From: Oscillospiraceae bacterium
GTDB lineage: Bacteria; Bacillota; Clostridia; Oscillospirales; Oscillospiraceae
Direction of reading: 5' to 3'
Length of the DNA: 64,000 nt
NCBI GenBank assembly: GCA_910575815.1
Contig: CAJTFN010000001.1
Coordinates: 186,001 to 250,000 of the forward strand
Part shown: piece after piece, positions 16,686-25,731 of the stretch
Numbering within the stretch: position 1 is the first letter of the stretch
Layout: each line of letters begins with the position of its first letter
Notes under the pieces: generated by a model
The model's input: the letters and a program-made list of their open reading frames with translations, nothing else
What the model was told of the DNA's origin: nothing
The model's database searches: none
Position numbers and translations under genes: made by a program

Positions 16686-17734
16686 AACGAAAATGGCTGC
16701 TCCTGGCCTTCCTGCTGACCTTCACCCTGCCCGCCGCCGCCCTGTGTGCGCCGGAGCTGCTGGAGGCGCTGTGGTGGCGGTTCGGTTCAGACCCGGCGGT
16801 GTCGGTCCTTCGGGGCGAGCATTGGGGAAGAATCATCTGCGGCGTCCTGCTGACGGCGATGCCCTTTGCGCCCCTGGCCTGCTTCCTGCTGGAGCGGGCG
16901 GCCCTGAGCCGGGCCCGGCGGCGGCGGGAGAGCGTCAAGCCCCCAGAGTTTGCCACGGCGGAGGAGCGGCGGGCCTTCTACCTCCGGCAGCTGGAGGAAG
17001 AGCGCCGGGAGCCGCCCAAAACGCCGTGGATCGCCTACGCCGCCCTGTGCGGCCTGGGGGTGCTGGTGTTTGGCTTCGGGGTCCTGGGAATCCGCCTGAA
17101 TGGGAAGATCGAGAAGACCGGGCGGGACCTGGAGCTGTACCGGGCCGGGACCCCCGCCCTCTACGTGGGCCCCCTGCTGCTGGTGGACCGGCCCGTGCGG
17201 GACGGGGCCAAGCAGATCCCGGACGAACGGTACGTGTACTATCGTTCCGCCACGGAGGGAGACCTCCAGTGCGCCGTGACACTGATCGCGGAGAAGCAGC
17301 TGATGCAGCCGTCCTACCGGGTGGAGTATCTGCCGGAGACAGGGACGATTCTGTCCATCACCGACATGGCCGGACGTCTGCGCACCGGCGGGGAGGAGAT
17401 GGAGCTTCCCACGCCGGTGGGGTGCTGGCTGTATGGAGATTTGGTGGTGCCCATCTGCGATGAGGTGGAGGGCTACGACGCCCTGACCCGGGAACAGAAG
17501 GCGCTGTTCGACCTGCTCTATTCCCAGGTCCTCAGCGGCGACGTGGCGGCGGGGAACCTGCCCACCCGGAGTTTTGATCTGCCCTATGAGCTGAAAAAGG
17601 CGGAGTTCAATCAGGTGCTGGAGCTGTATGAGGCGTCTGTTGGAAAGGACGACTACCCGAATCACGGCTATCGCACGGACGACGGGCGTATCGTCCGCCG
17701 GGCCTATTGCTACGGCATCATCCATTCGCGATGA
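16682..17734 (+). CDS. Multi-pass membrane protein, hypothetical, 350 aa
   Basis: Start ATG 16682 overlaps the upstream stop (ATGA) and has GGGGAGGAG upstream; an in-frame GTG at 16652 is inside the previous gene. Membrane helices are at about residues 4-26, 45-68 and 110-130. The region 75-108 is charged and helical (EERRAFYLRQLEEERREPP). The C-terminal 220 residues are probably outside, with the VEYLPETGTILSITDMAG element shared with the previous protein, suggesting both outer domains derive from one fold. Function unknown. Confidence 0.75.
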   Translation: MKRKWLLLAFLLTFTLPAAALCAPELLEALWWRFGSDPAVSVLRGEHWGRIICGVLLTAMPFAPLACFLLERAALSRARRRRESVKPPEFATAEERRAFYLRQLEEERREPPKTPWIAYAALCGLGVLVFGFGVLGIRLNGKIEKTGRDLELYRAGTPALYVGPLLLVDRPVRDGAKQIPDERYVYYRSATEGDLQCAVTLIAEKQLMQPSYRVEYLPETGTILSITDMAGRLRTGGEEMELPTPVGCWLYGDLVVPICDEVEGYDALTREQKALFDLLYSQVLSGDVAAGNLPTRSFDLPYELKKAEFNQVLELYEASVGKDDYPNHGYRTDDGRIVRRAYCYGIIHSR

Positions 17735-17759
17735 GATCATGGAGACAGGAGTGAGAAAA

Positions 17760-18719
17760 ATGGAAAGGAAACAGGACTGGATGCGGGGCCTGACGCTGGC
17801 GCTCTGTGTGGTCCTGCTGATATTGAGCTTTGGGCAGCGCCGGCGGATTTCCGATTTGGAACAGGACGTATGGAATGCCCAGAACAGTATCATGGACAAT
17901 GTGAGCAGCTTGGAAGCGCAGGTCGCTTCCCTGCGCTCTGCTTTGGAAAATGCGGATAATCTGGTCCTGGATTGGAGCTATACGCCTGCGCTGAACCGGG
18001 AAAGGCGGGGCTTGGACGTGGAAGTGACCGTCAAGCTGAAGGAGTGGACGGAGGACACCGCTCTGGAACTGCTTTGGACCTCTATGGGAAGCACGAACAG
18101 CAAGGGCAGCCTGCCGATGGTTTACGACGGCACAGGGAGCTTTACCGGGAAGGTGGAGATTCCCTTAAACGGCTCCAGGATCGTCAGCCTGGACGCCGCC
18201 ATCCAAAACGGCGAGACCCGGCGTCAGGAGAGCCTGGGGGACCTGAGAGACACCGCCATGCTGCTGCCGGTCCAATGCGACCTTTATGGTGTCAGCGGAC
18301 CAGAGTATGAGCAAAGCAAAGACGGCGGCGGGGCGGTTACGATTTCAAATTTGCATACCGGCGTGTATGGCTATTTCGAGAAGGTCCCCAAGACGACGGA
18401 CAACACGTTCCGCCTCCTGCGCAACGGGGAGCTTGTGGCGGAGCTGGCCGCAAATCCGGGAGGTGAGGAGAGCAATTATGCTGACGGGAAACTCTCGGCG
18501 GAGCCGGCCGCGAGGCCGGAGCGGCCGCAGGGTGACTATTTTGGCAATGGAGATCTCACGACAGAATGCCAAGAGGGGGATGTGCTGACCTGGACCTTCT
18601 TCTGCCGGGACGAGTCCGGCGTTGGATATGAGTTTTTCTTGGAGGAATGGACGGTTGAACAAGATGGGCTTTCTCCGAACGCGCAGGGGATGGAGTGGCC
18701 GAAGCTGACTTGGGACTGA
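17760..18719 (+). CDS. Single-span membrane protein with coiled coil, hypothetical
   Basis: ATG 17760 has ACAGGAG with 8-base spacing; the frame is open from 17628 but overlaps the previous gene. One membrane helix (residues 11-28, LTLALCVVLLILSF), a heptad-like coiled coil (33-65, ISDLEQDVWNAQNSIMDNV and SLEAQVASLRSALEN), then an outer beta-rich domain of about 250 residues whose repeated EVTVKLKEW and GTGSFTGKVEIPL strands look Ig-like. Last gene of the operon. Role unknown. Confidence 0.75.
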   Translation: MERKQDWMRGLTLALCVVLLILSFGQRRRISDLEQDVWNAQNSIMDNVSSLEAQVASLRSALENADNLVLDWSYTPALNRERRGLDVEVTVKLKEWTEDTALELLWTSMGSTNSKGSLPMVYDGTGSFTGKVEIPLNGSRIVSLDAAIQNGETRRQESLGDLRDTAMLLPVQCDLYGVSGPEYEQSKDGGGAVTISNLHTGVYGYFEKVPKTTDNTFRLLRNGELVAELAANPGGEESNYADGKLSAEPAARPERPQGDYFGNGDLTTECQEGDVLTWTFFCRDESGVGYEFFLEEWTVEQDGLSPNAQGMEWPKLTWD

Positions 18720-18761
18720 GCCGCATAAGCTGATAATCAATTTTCATAGGAGGATTTTGTC

Positions 18762-19199
18762 ATGACGATTGCAGAACTGGTGAAAAATCAACAGCAGCAG
18801 CGAATTGGAGAACTGAACCAGCGGCAGCAGGGAAAGCCCCATGTCAACCCTTACGGCACCCCCGGCATGAGCTTGAACGACGCCGGGGACTACCGGAAAA
18901 TGGTCCCTGTGGATGAAGGGGTGGTGCGGCAGGTCAAGCAGATCGCGTTGGACCACATGAAAAAAGGCTATGGGGTCAGCGACGGTGAGGACATCAGCAA
19001 GGCCATCCGGGATTATACGATGTCTCTGGCGCCGGAGCAGCGGCTCAGCGCGTCCTGGACGCTGAATGAGATTTTCCACAGTGAGGCCGCCCGGCTGGGT
19101 GAGTACGTCCACCAGCGTGTTCCCGGCTGGGATTGGGGCAAGCCCTTTGACACCAGCATTTTGGAGGGCTACCGGCAGGGCGTGGATATGCAGGCATAA
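18762..19199 (+). CDS. Hypothetical protein, 145 aa
   Basis: ATG after TAGGAGGATTT. Gln-rich start (NQQQQRIGELNQRQQ) without signal peptide, then a Gly/Pro/Asn linker and a helical core ending with GWDWGKPFDTSILEGYRQG. First of a run of signal-less, Gln/Ser/Asn-rich proteins up to 22275. No family recognised; a shared non-Sec export route is only a guess. Confidence 0.7.
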   Translation: MTIAELVKNQQQQRIGELNQRQQGKPHVNPYGTPGMSLNDAGDYRKMVPVDEGVVRQVKQIALDHMKKGYGVSDGEDISKAIRDYTMSLAPEQRLSASWTLNEIFHSEAARLGEYVHQRVPGWDWGKPFDTSILEGYRQGVDMQA

Positions 19200-19321
19200 T
19201 GCCGATAGACATCAACGATTCCCTGATTATTGAATTAGAACAATCTGCCAAGCACAGTATACAGGCTACTACAAAAACAATCGTCCATTCATTTCATACT
19301 TTCAGAAAGGAGGATGGAATC

Positions 19322-20476
19322 ATGCCTATGCCAACAATTCTTCCTACAGGCCAGCTTCACCCGGATTTGTTTAATGGTCCCTTTGTTAAGCGGATCAGCA
19401 GCACTCCTGCCGCCACAGGCGAACCCGGCGTGAAAGTGACCGGCGATGCTATGGCGGAGCGTTGGAAAGCGGAGGAGAAACGAGTCAACGAATATTGGCG
19501 GGAACACCGGGACGAAGCCATCGACCTGACGCCCCAGCTCCGGGGAAAAGGAACCCCTTCCACCGATTACTATAACGGCAAAACCGTCGTAGAGAACAAA
19601 GGGATGGGCTTCATCATCGAAACTATCGACCCGACGATCTACACTGCTGAGGATGCAAATAAAGCCGCAGCCTCTGGCGGAGCTACGCACGGCTTCTTTT
19701 ACCGCAAAACCGATTTTCTGTTCAGCGCCGCACAGGAGTACACTGCCCTCGGTGAAAATGAGGTCTTCCGTTACAGGAATATCAACGATGTGAACTTTGT
19801 CCGGGATACGCTGGATTTCTTCACCAACGGCAATTACTCTCAAACCGATGTGAACCGGATGCAGGATCAGATGACCTCCATTGTACGGGAACTGGCCCAA
19901 CAGATCAAAGACGGTGGAACGCCGGATCTTAGCAAAGTAAAAACCACGCTTACGGTTGGCGATGCGGAAGTCTCCATTTCGCAGCTGCTGGAAATGCAGA
20001 AAACAGGACAGGAACTGTCGGAGTCCTTCAGCGGAATGACCTCTGGCTCCCTGACTGCACATAACACGGAAGCGTTTGCGAAAATGGGCATCGCCAAAGC
20101 CTTGGGCAACTACTACGGCAGCGATAAGGGTGCTATTGGGCAGATGTTCTCCCAGAGCATGGACCGGCTGTATGAGAAGGGCCTGGACCAAGTGGAACGC
20201 GCCCATGCCTGGGCGCAGTCGGTGACCTATGGGGCCAAAACCGCCGGAAACCGTGACGCGGTGAAAACCGAATTGGGTTTGGCGAAGCTGTTCTCCCAAA
20301 TGGACACTGGGAGCAAGAGCGGCCTTGTCCAGAGTTTTTCCTCTACGCTGACGCAGGCTCGGGCACTGGTGCAGCAGTATTGCAGCCAGTACAATATGCC
20401 GACTACTCATGTGGGGCTGGCTGGGGCTACAGTAGGAATTGAAAAGTTCTTCCAGAGTTGGATGGCGAAACTTTAA
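19322..20476 (+). CDS. Hypothetical protein, 384 aa
   Basis: I start at ATG 19322 with AAAGGAGG upstream; the frame is open back to 19199 but that part lacks a ribosome site. No signal or membrane segment. Residues 20-60 are low complexity (STPAATGEPGVKVTGDAMAE), 60-240 mixed, and 220-384 mostly helical with Gln and Ser (SQTDVNRMQDQMTSIVREL; SQMDTGSKSGLVQSFSSTL). Central segment IDPTIYTAEDANKAAASGG resembles a small-residue loop. Same cluster as 18762 and 20901. Function not recognised. Confidence 0.72.
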   Translation: MPMPTILPTGQLHPDLFNGPFVKRISSTPAATGEPGVKVTGDAMAERWKAEEKRVNEYWREHRDEAIDLTPQLRGKGTPSTDYYNGKTVVENKGMGFIIETIDPTIYTAEDANKAAASGGATHGFFYRKTDFLFSAAQEYTALGENEVFRYRNINDVNFVRDTLDFFTNGNYSQTDVNRMQDQMTSIVRELAQQIKDGGTPDLSKVKTTLTVGDAEVSISQLLEMQKTGQELSESFSGMTSGSLTAHNTEAFAKMGIAKALGNYYGSDKGAIGQMFSQSMDRLYEKGLDQVERAHAWAQSVTYGAKTAGNRDAVKTELGLAKLFSQMDTGSKSGLVQSFSSTLTQARALVQQYCSQYNMPTTHVGLAGATVGIEKFFQSWMAKL

Positions 20477-20638
20477 GCGACCCATTTTAGAATCCTAAGC
20501 GCAATTTATGCGCAAGAATGTTTAACGCACGAAATGGATGGGCAGGCGATTTTGTAGTAGTCTGTATGCTGTGTTTGGCAGATTATTCTGATTTTCTGTG
20601 CTTAAAGACAATTTCCAGCTATAGTTGGGAGGAAACCT

Positions 20639-20853
20639 ATGAAAAAATCTCGGTTCTTTTACTTGCCTTATCTCTGGCGCTGAGCCTCTGCGCGTGTTCC
20701 AAAGCAAGCCAGATACCCTCTCTCGCGGAAATCGTAGAGAATGGTGCAGAGTGGGGCGGTGAGCAGATCCAGCAGGTGCAGGGCTGTACGCTGGCGGACC
20801 TGGAGAAAGCGTGGGGAAAGGCTGACGGCGAACTGCCCGGAGAGTACGCCTAA
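20639..20853 (+). pseudogene. Broken lipoprotein gene: one-base frameshift in an A-run, truncated 3' end
   Basis: ATG 20639 has GGGAGGAAACC upstream, but reads only 14 codons before TGA because the start is ATG followed by six A and TCTCGG. With seven A the frame gives a perfect lipoprotein signal (KKISVLLLALSLALSLCACS, lipobox LCAC) and continues in the open frame to 20853, with a TLADLEKAWGKADGEL motif seen in small clostridial lipoproteins. That frame also stops early, at about 71 aa. Either a pseudogene, a sequencing indel, or slippage in the A-run restoring the frame in part of the products. Confidence 0.7.
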
Positions 20854-20900
20854 TAAAGCATTGTGTAACGCACAACTATCGATTTATAGGAGGAATCACT

Positions 20901-21536
20901 ATGTCAATCAACAGTATTTCAGGCGCTTACAATTCTTATGGCTCTTACAGAGCTACCAGCAGAACCACCAGCGTGAGCGCACCCAAAATCTCCGTCAGCG
21001 AGGACGGCTTATTTGAGCCGATTAGCAGCAAGGTCAGCGGAGCCCTGTCTGACGAGTATGTTGAGCAGATCAAGGCGTGTGCCCGCAAAGCCGCCGCAGA
21101 TGGTACAAACATGGTCAGTAGTGGCTATGCGTCGATGCGGGATGCTCAGATGGGGAAGCACGTTTCCCCTGATCGGGGTAGAGCCATTTCGCAAGTGTCC
21201 ACCATGCTCAACAATCCAAACCTTGTTTTGCGACCAGGAGAAAATCTCTTTGACTTGTTAAGCATTCCCTTTACTACCACCATATCCAGAGGCCCAATGT
21301 TTGGCACAACAGCAGAAATCTATAGCAAGAACGGCGAAATGATTGCAGGCTATCGTGACTCTTGTGGTTGGTTCGATGTTCCCACGAAAGACGAAACGCG
21401 GTTCCAGTATGAATCTAATCAGATTTACCGCGAAGCATACAATACGGCCAAGGCAGAGCTGTCTAACGGCGCCCAGCAGACGACAGCTCCGGCGGTGAGT
21501 GGGGATGTAGCCGCAAGTTTTGATGTAAAGGCGTAG
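20901..21536 (+). CDS. Signal-less Ser/Tyr-rich hypothetical protein, 211 aa
   Basis: ATG after TAGGAGGAATC. The N-terminus is disordered and rich in S, N, Y and T (INSISGAYNSYGSYRATSR) and lacks a Sec signal, a pattern found in proteins exported by flagellar-type systems and in other families as well. Residues 45-100 are helical (DEYVEQIKACARKAAADG; GRAISQVSTMLNNPN), the rest mixed. Cluster member with 18762, 19322 and 21559. Export route is inference only. Confidence 0.72.
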   Translation: MSINSISGAYNSYGSYRATSRTTSVSAPKISVSEDGLFEPISSKVSGALSDEYVEQIKACARKAAADGTNMVSSGYASMRDAQMGKHVSPDRGRAISQVSTMLNNPNLVLRPGENLFDLLSIPFTTTISRGPMFGTTAEIYSKNGEMIAGYRDSCGWFDVPTKDETRFQYESNQIYREAYNTAKAELSNGAQQTTAPAVSGDVAASFDVKA

Positions 21537-21558
21537 AGCAGGAACGAGGCAGATAAAA

Positions 21559-22275
21559 ATGAATGTTACAAACTTTGCCAATCTCTTTCAGAAAAACAGC
21601 ATTTTCCAGCAAAGCCGGCCGCTGGGCCAAAAGCTCGGACAGCCGCCGATCAGCGACACGCTCCACCAGCTGTCCCAGAACTTCCTGACGGCCCAGGAGC
21701 AGGGGCAGGACTTGCGGAAGCGGTTCGACACGCTGGAGCTGTCGGCGGAGGCCGTAGGCAGCAAGGCGGACTCCGCCCTCAGCGAAATGCCCAATGAGTT
21801 GCTGGAGGTCTACTTGAACCAGTACAAGGTCGCCGCCAACCTGAGCCATCAGAACGAGGCGGCTTTGATGGAGTACCGGGACCAGCTCTCCGCCTTTGAC
21901 CAGACCATCCAGGAATATCAGGAGATGCTGGACGGCAAGGTGGAGCTGCCCCAGCAGATGAAACTGGAGGATGTCTCCATGCTGCTGGAGCGGACCAGGG
22001 CGGTGCGGGAGCAGTTCTTGCAGGAGGGCGCGAAGGAGTTGAACCACAGGGGAAGCGAGGGGCTGGATCTGACGGATAAGGCCCGTCAGACGGTCCTGGG
22101 CGATCTGGACGACGGCCATGACTTCCAGTGGAGCATCAACGCCTCTGCCAAGGACATCTCAGGTTCAGGAGTGGCTGGTGGAGATCTATCAGGATGGATG
22201 GAGCCCCTTTGGCTGGATAGAGAAAACGCCGTGACCGACAAGGGAGGTAGTATCAATGGGAAAATACTTCAGTGA
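21559..22275 (+). CDS. Hypothetical helical protein, 238 aa
   Basis: ATG at 21559, with only a weak ribosome site (CGAGGC). No signal peptide. Residues 30-180 form long amphipathic helices with coiled-coil character (LHQLSQNFLTAQEQGQDLRK; DQLSAFDQTIQEYQEMLDG; LERTRAVREQFLQEG). The last seven codons overlap the start of the Sel1-repeat gene at 22256. Function unknown; could be a chaperone-like or filament-associated protein in this cluster. Confidence 0.7.
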   Translation: MNVTNFANLFQKNSIFQQSRPLGQKLGQPPISDTLHQLSQNFLTAQEQGQDLRKRFDTLELSAEAVGSKADSALSEMPNELLEVYLNQYKVAANLSHQNEAALMEYRDQLSAFDQTIQEYQEMLDGKVELPQQMKLEDVSMLLERTRAVREQFLQEGAKELNHRGSEGLDLTDKARQTVLGDLDDGHDFQWSINASAKDISGSGVAGGDLSGWMEPLWLDRENAVTDKGGSINGKILQ

Positions 22276-23506
22276 CGTGGTGGAGCAGGCTATCGCGGAC
22301 ATCTATTACTGCTATGACAACACCCGGGCCAAGGCGGCGGAGGCCGCGCTGGCTCTGGCTGTGGAGCAGGGGGACGGGGACGCCTGTTACTTTTTGTCCC
22401 GGTGCTTCTCTGGAAGGTTCTACCACTGGGAGTACCACCCCTTTGAGGAAAATGACCGGACAGCCTATGAGCTGCTGTGCAAGGGCGTCCGCCTGGGCAG
22501 CGCCGCGTCTGTGCTGGGGGCGCTACGCAGAAATATGCTGACCCCGGCCCTGCGGGAGGAAATGCCCTTTTCCAGTCTGGAGGAGGCCTGGAGAGAGATC
22601 TACCGGAAGGCGGCCCACGGGTGCCCCTTCTGCCAGAACATGGTCGCCAACGCCTATTATTATCTGGATATTATCGAGATTGAGGAGCGGGGAGAGAGCG
22701 AGTTCCCGGACCGCTCCGCCTGGGAGGACTGGAAGGCGGAGCAGGTTCAAAAGAGCGCCCAATGGTACGCAGAGGCCTTTGAGGGCGGCATGGGCATCGC
22801 CGGGCGGGGCCTTCGGGCCTACTACCAGGAGGGCAGAGGAACACGGATTCCGCCGGATCAAAGGAATTTTCTGCTCACGCTCCAGCAAGGGGCGGAGCTG
22901 GGATACCCGGACTGGATGTTTCACTGGGCCTTTGAGCTATACTTCCATCTGGGCCGGAAGCAGGAGGGCTTGGACTACGCCCGGAGGGCTGCGGAACAGG
23001 GACATCTCAAAGGCTGGATGATTCTGGGACACGCCTATCGGTATGGAAATGTGGCGAAGCAGAGCTTTTCAAAGGCCCTGGCTTGCTATGAGAAGAGCGC
23101 GGCCTTTGGAAACGACTCTTACGCCAGCAGTCAGCTGGGAGAGCTGTACTTCCTGGGCCTGGGTGTGAAGCAGGACTATGCCACTGCGGTGCAGTATCTG
23201 GAACAGAGCTATGCTCTGGACTCGGACAATACGAACCTGGGGATGCTGGGTGTATGCTGTCTCCTGGGCTGGGGCTGCAAGCAGGATTCCGTCCGGGGCC
23301 GGACGCTGTTGACGCAGATGAACTGCCGGGACTCCCAGTACAAGTCTTACGGCCTGGGGCGGATGTACGCCGAGGGGATCGGGGTGCCGGAGGACATAGA
23401 GAAAGGCGTCCGGTATCTCCAGGCGGCGGGCGATTATGAACCGGCAAAGGAAGCGCTGAAGCAGTATAAGAAAAGTATCTTCGGTGTATGGCGGCGGAGG
23501 CGGTAG
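22256..23506 (+). CDS. Sel1-like repeat (SLR) protein, 416 aa
   Basis: ATG 22256 after GGGAGGTAG, overlapping the previous end. Sel1-type helical repeats are clear in the second half: AWYAEAFEGGMGIAGRGLRAYYQEGRG-like unit near 165-195, ALACYEKSAAFGNDSYASSQLG with ELYFLGLGVKQDYATAVQYLEQ (270-320), and YGLGRMYAEGIGVPEDIEKGVRYLQ (365-395). SLR proteins are scaffolds for protein complexes. No signal peptide. Partner unknown. Confidence 0.85.
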   Translation: MGKYFSDVVEQAIADIYYCYDNTRAKAAEAALALAVEQGDGDACYFLSRCFSGRFYHWEYHPFEENDRTAYELLCKGVRLGSAASVLGALRRNMLTPALREEMPFSSLEEAWREIYRKAAHGCPFCQNMVANAYYYLDIIEIEERGESEFPDRSAWEDWKAEQVQKSAQWYAEAFEGGMGIAGRGLRAYYQEGRGTRIPPDQRNFLLTLQQGAELGYPDWMFHWAFELYFHLGRKQEGLDYARRAAEQGHLKGWMILGHAYRYGNVAKQSFSKALACYEKSAAFGNDSYASSQLGELYFLGLGVKQDYATAVQYLEQSYALDSDNTNLGMLGVCCLLGWGCKQDSVRGRTLLTQMNCRDSQYKSYGLGRMYAEGIGVPEDIEKGVRYLQAAGDYEPAKEALKQYKKSIFGVWRRRR

Positions 23507-23622
23507 TGGAAGAAAAATGGCGCAGATAGTTTGACATAGGATTGACCTGTTTCCTCCGGCTGTGATTCCTGGAGGCAGACAGTTTAATCAATACATATCA
23601 AAAGACAATGGAGGTAGTATTC

Positions 23623-23964
23623 ATGGCAAAACCAGTATTTGAGGCTCAAACCGGCGAAACCGTATTTGCGGAGAAGGTAGCGGTGGACTGCTGGAAGACG
23701 CCCGGGCAAGCTGTGGGACGGCAGGTGTCCGGGAAGGGCTATTTCACGGACAAGCGCATCGTGTTCCTGGCCTCCGGCCTGATCGGAACGGCCGGCGCCA
23801 GCTGGGAGATCCAGATGAAGGACATTCAGTCGGTGGAGACCTGCATGACGCCGCCCTGCTTCCCCTTTGGCGTTCTGCTCACTATGCGGGACGGCGGCAA
23901 GTACAAGCTGGGCATCACGAAGCGCGGCAAGTACGTGGACTGGATCACGCGGCATATTTCCTGA
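23623..23964 (+). CDS. GRAM/PH-like domain protein, 113 aa
   Basis: ATG 23623 follows GGAGGTAGT; the in-frame ATG at 23608 lies before that ribosome site. The protein is one small beta-barrel-like domain: GETVFAEKVAVD, a GKGYFTDKRIVFLASG strand pair (typical of GRAM domains, G-x-L-x-L-T-x-x-R-I-V-F) and SWEIQMKDIQSVE, then an Arg/Lys-rich end. GRAM domains bind lipids or proteins at the membrane. Single gene followed by a hairpin. Confidence 0.8.
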   Translation: MAKPVFEAQTGETVFAEKVAVDCWKTPGQAVGRQVSGKGYFTDKRIVFLASGLIGTAGASWEIQMKDIQSVETCMTPPCFPFGVLLTMRDGGKYKLGITKRGKYVDWITRHIS

Positions 23965-23977
23965 GAGAAACCGGACT

Positions 23978-24006
23978 GCCCTGGTGGGGAGGAATCCCAC
24001 CAGGGC
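23978..24006 (+). terminator. Perfect 11-bp hairpin after the GRAM-like gene
   Basis: GCCCTGGTGGG (23978-23988) pairs fully with CCCACCAGGGC (23996-24006), loop of 7. No T-run follows, so termination is possible but not certain. Confidence 0.5.
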
Positions 24007-24063
24007 GGCGCGGCGGATAGGCCGGGAGAAGATGTCCTGACGATGAAATTGAGGTGAACAGCT

Positions 24064-24996
24064 ATGGGCAAAGGCGCTCAAGGAAAAAAGATAACCTATC
24101 AGACAAAAAGACAAAAGGAATATCTTCAGTCATATGAAAAAATGGATAAGGTTTCATTTCTTCAAAAGGCAGTGTCGGAATCATTGGAGAAGCTCTCTTT
24201 GCCGGAAGCAAGCTGGACATTGCCGGAGCTGAAAGCCACCGGGCGGAAATTCACCTATGAGTTTGCGGGAAAGACAGAAGAAAAAACACTATATAACAAT
24301 TTCTTGACAGGGTATAATACCCTCCACAGCCTTATCAGCCTTTACCGCTTTTTAGCTGAATTAGCGTGGTGCATGGAAAGTAATACAAACAAGTGCAAGG
24401 AGTATCTTTACTTGGCCGCCTATTGCCAAAAATGTATCTGTCAATGGCCGGACCACGACGAAAACCATAATAGTATCGGTCTTGTTTCTTTATCCCGTCT
24501 GGACCTGTTTTATATGGCGCTGATCGCGGATGCGAATACAGAGTTTATCAAAAAACTAGGAGAGCTTCTTTCCATTCCAGAGCGGACGTGGAATCCGTTT
24601 CTCACATACCGGGGCAACGCGGTGATCCGCCTGTCAATGGGAGACAAAGAGCGGGCAGTCTATTATGCGGAGAAGATGCTCAAAGAGGATTCCCACCCTT
24701 TATGGCTGAACTACGCGCACTGCATAGAAGCGATTGTGTCCGGGGATGCCGATACTGTGAATGGTACTCTTTGTGCTATCGTCAGCAGTTGGCGGCGCAC
24801 CTCCGGCCCGCCCAGACTCTTGGTTATTCACGCAATCGGCCTGGCAAAGTTGGCGGTCAAGAACGGCCTCCAGGTCACGATTGACACCATGGACTGTCCC
24901 CAGGTGCTGATCCAGCCCGCGCAGATGGACTACAGCCGCCTGGAGTTGCCCAGGCCGAAGTACGGCTTCCCCTGGGAGAAGGAGGCAAAGGATTGA
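24064..24996 (+). CDS. Hypothetical helical protein, 310 aa
   Basis: ATG after TTGAGGTGAACAGCT. The first two thirds are AT-richer than the neighbours and helical (VSFLQKAVSESLEKLSL; CKEYLYLAAYCQKCICQWP), with GDKERAVYYAEKMLKED looking like a TPR-type pair. The last 80 residues return to the GC-rich style. No signal or TM. Its stop overlaps the next gene, so they are co-translated. Function unknown. Confidence 0.72.
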   Translation: MGKGAQGKKITYQTKRQKEYLQSYEKMDKVSFLQKAVSESLEKLSLPEASWTLPELKATGRKFTYEFAGKTEEKTLYNNFLTGYNTLHSLISLYRFLAELAWCMESNTNKCKEYLYLAAYCQKCICQWPDHDENHNSIGLVSLSRLDLFYMALIADANTEFIKKLGELLSIPERTWNPFLTYRGNAVIRLSMGDKERAVYYAEKMLKEDSHPLWLNYAHCIEAIVSGDADTVNGTLCAIVSSWRRTSGPPRLLVIHAIGLAKLAVKNGLQVTIDTMDCPQVLIQPAQMDYSRLELPRPKYGFPWEKEAKD

Positions 24997-25709
24997 CGAT
25001 GCGCTCTAAAATTCTCAATACTATCGGCTCCATCGCGGCCCTGCTGGCGGTGCTGACAGTCTTCTTTTCCATCCGCCCAGAGGGTTTCCTCCGCCGGAAT
25101 GAGGCCACTGTGACCCAGGCCGAGGTGGAGGCTGCCGGAGCAGCCGTTTCTTTCACCGGGAAAAAGGCCGGGGTGGACATCCCCCGGGTCACCGGGGCGG
25201 AGGACTTTATGGCGCAGTACCCATTCGAGCAGTTCACGGTGGAGCCGGTGAACGCCGTCCCTACGGGCGTCTATGAGCTGGCCCGCTGGCGGAGCACCGC
25301 CGCCGTGGTGGGCCATCGTACCCGAAACTACTCCCAGGCCACCACGAATCGCATGTGGGCCATGACGGGTTACAATGAATACACCATCATCGAGTTCCCG
25401 GACGGGACCCATGCCCTGGCCCTGTTTGACCATGGGCTTGCTGCCGATCTTGCCAAGGGAAAAGCCATCACGCTCCCCATCAGCGCAAGGGCGGGGGTGA
25501 ATACATATGCCAAGCCGTACTTACAGGACATCTGCGCCGAGTACGGGGCGGACTTGGAAAACGTGGTATACGCCTTTGACGACGGCTGGTATAAGGAACA
25601 CAGCGGCCGGATCTTGCTGATACGGCTGGGCGTGACGGCCGGCGTCATTGTGGCCGGGGCGGTCTTGTGGGCCTTTGGGGATGGATTACTGAAACGAAAG
25701 AAAAGATAG
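24993..25709 (+). CDS. Two-TM membrane protein, hypothetical
   Basis: TTG 24993 is placed 8 bases after GGAGG and overlaps the previous stop; ATG 24999 is an alternative. N-terminal helix (residues 8-26) and C-terminal helix (210-232, LGVTAGVIVAGAVLWAF) flank an outer domain of about 180 residues. After the second helix comes a basic tail (KRKKR), so both termini are inside. No family recognised. Confidence 0.75.
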   Translation: MTMRSKILNTIGSIAALLAVLTVFFSIRPEGFLRRNEATVTQAEVEAAGAAVSFTGKKAGVDIPRVTGAEDFMAQYPFEQFTVEPVNAVPTGVYELARWRSTAAVVGHRTRNYSQATTNRMWAMTGYNEYTIIEFPDGTHALALFDHGLAADLAKGKAITLPISARAGVNTYAKPYLQDICAEYGADLENVVYAFDDGWYKEHSGRILLIRLGVTAGVIVAGAVLWAFGDGLLKRKKR

Positions 25710-25731
25710 CAGTTCATTTGGAGAAGTGGGT

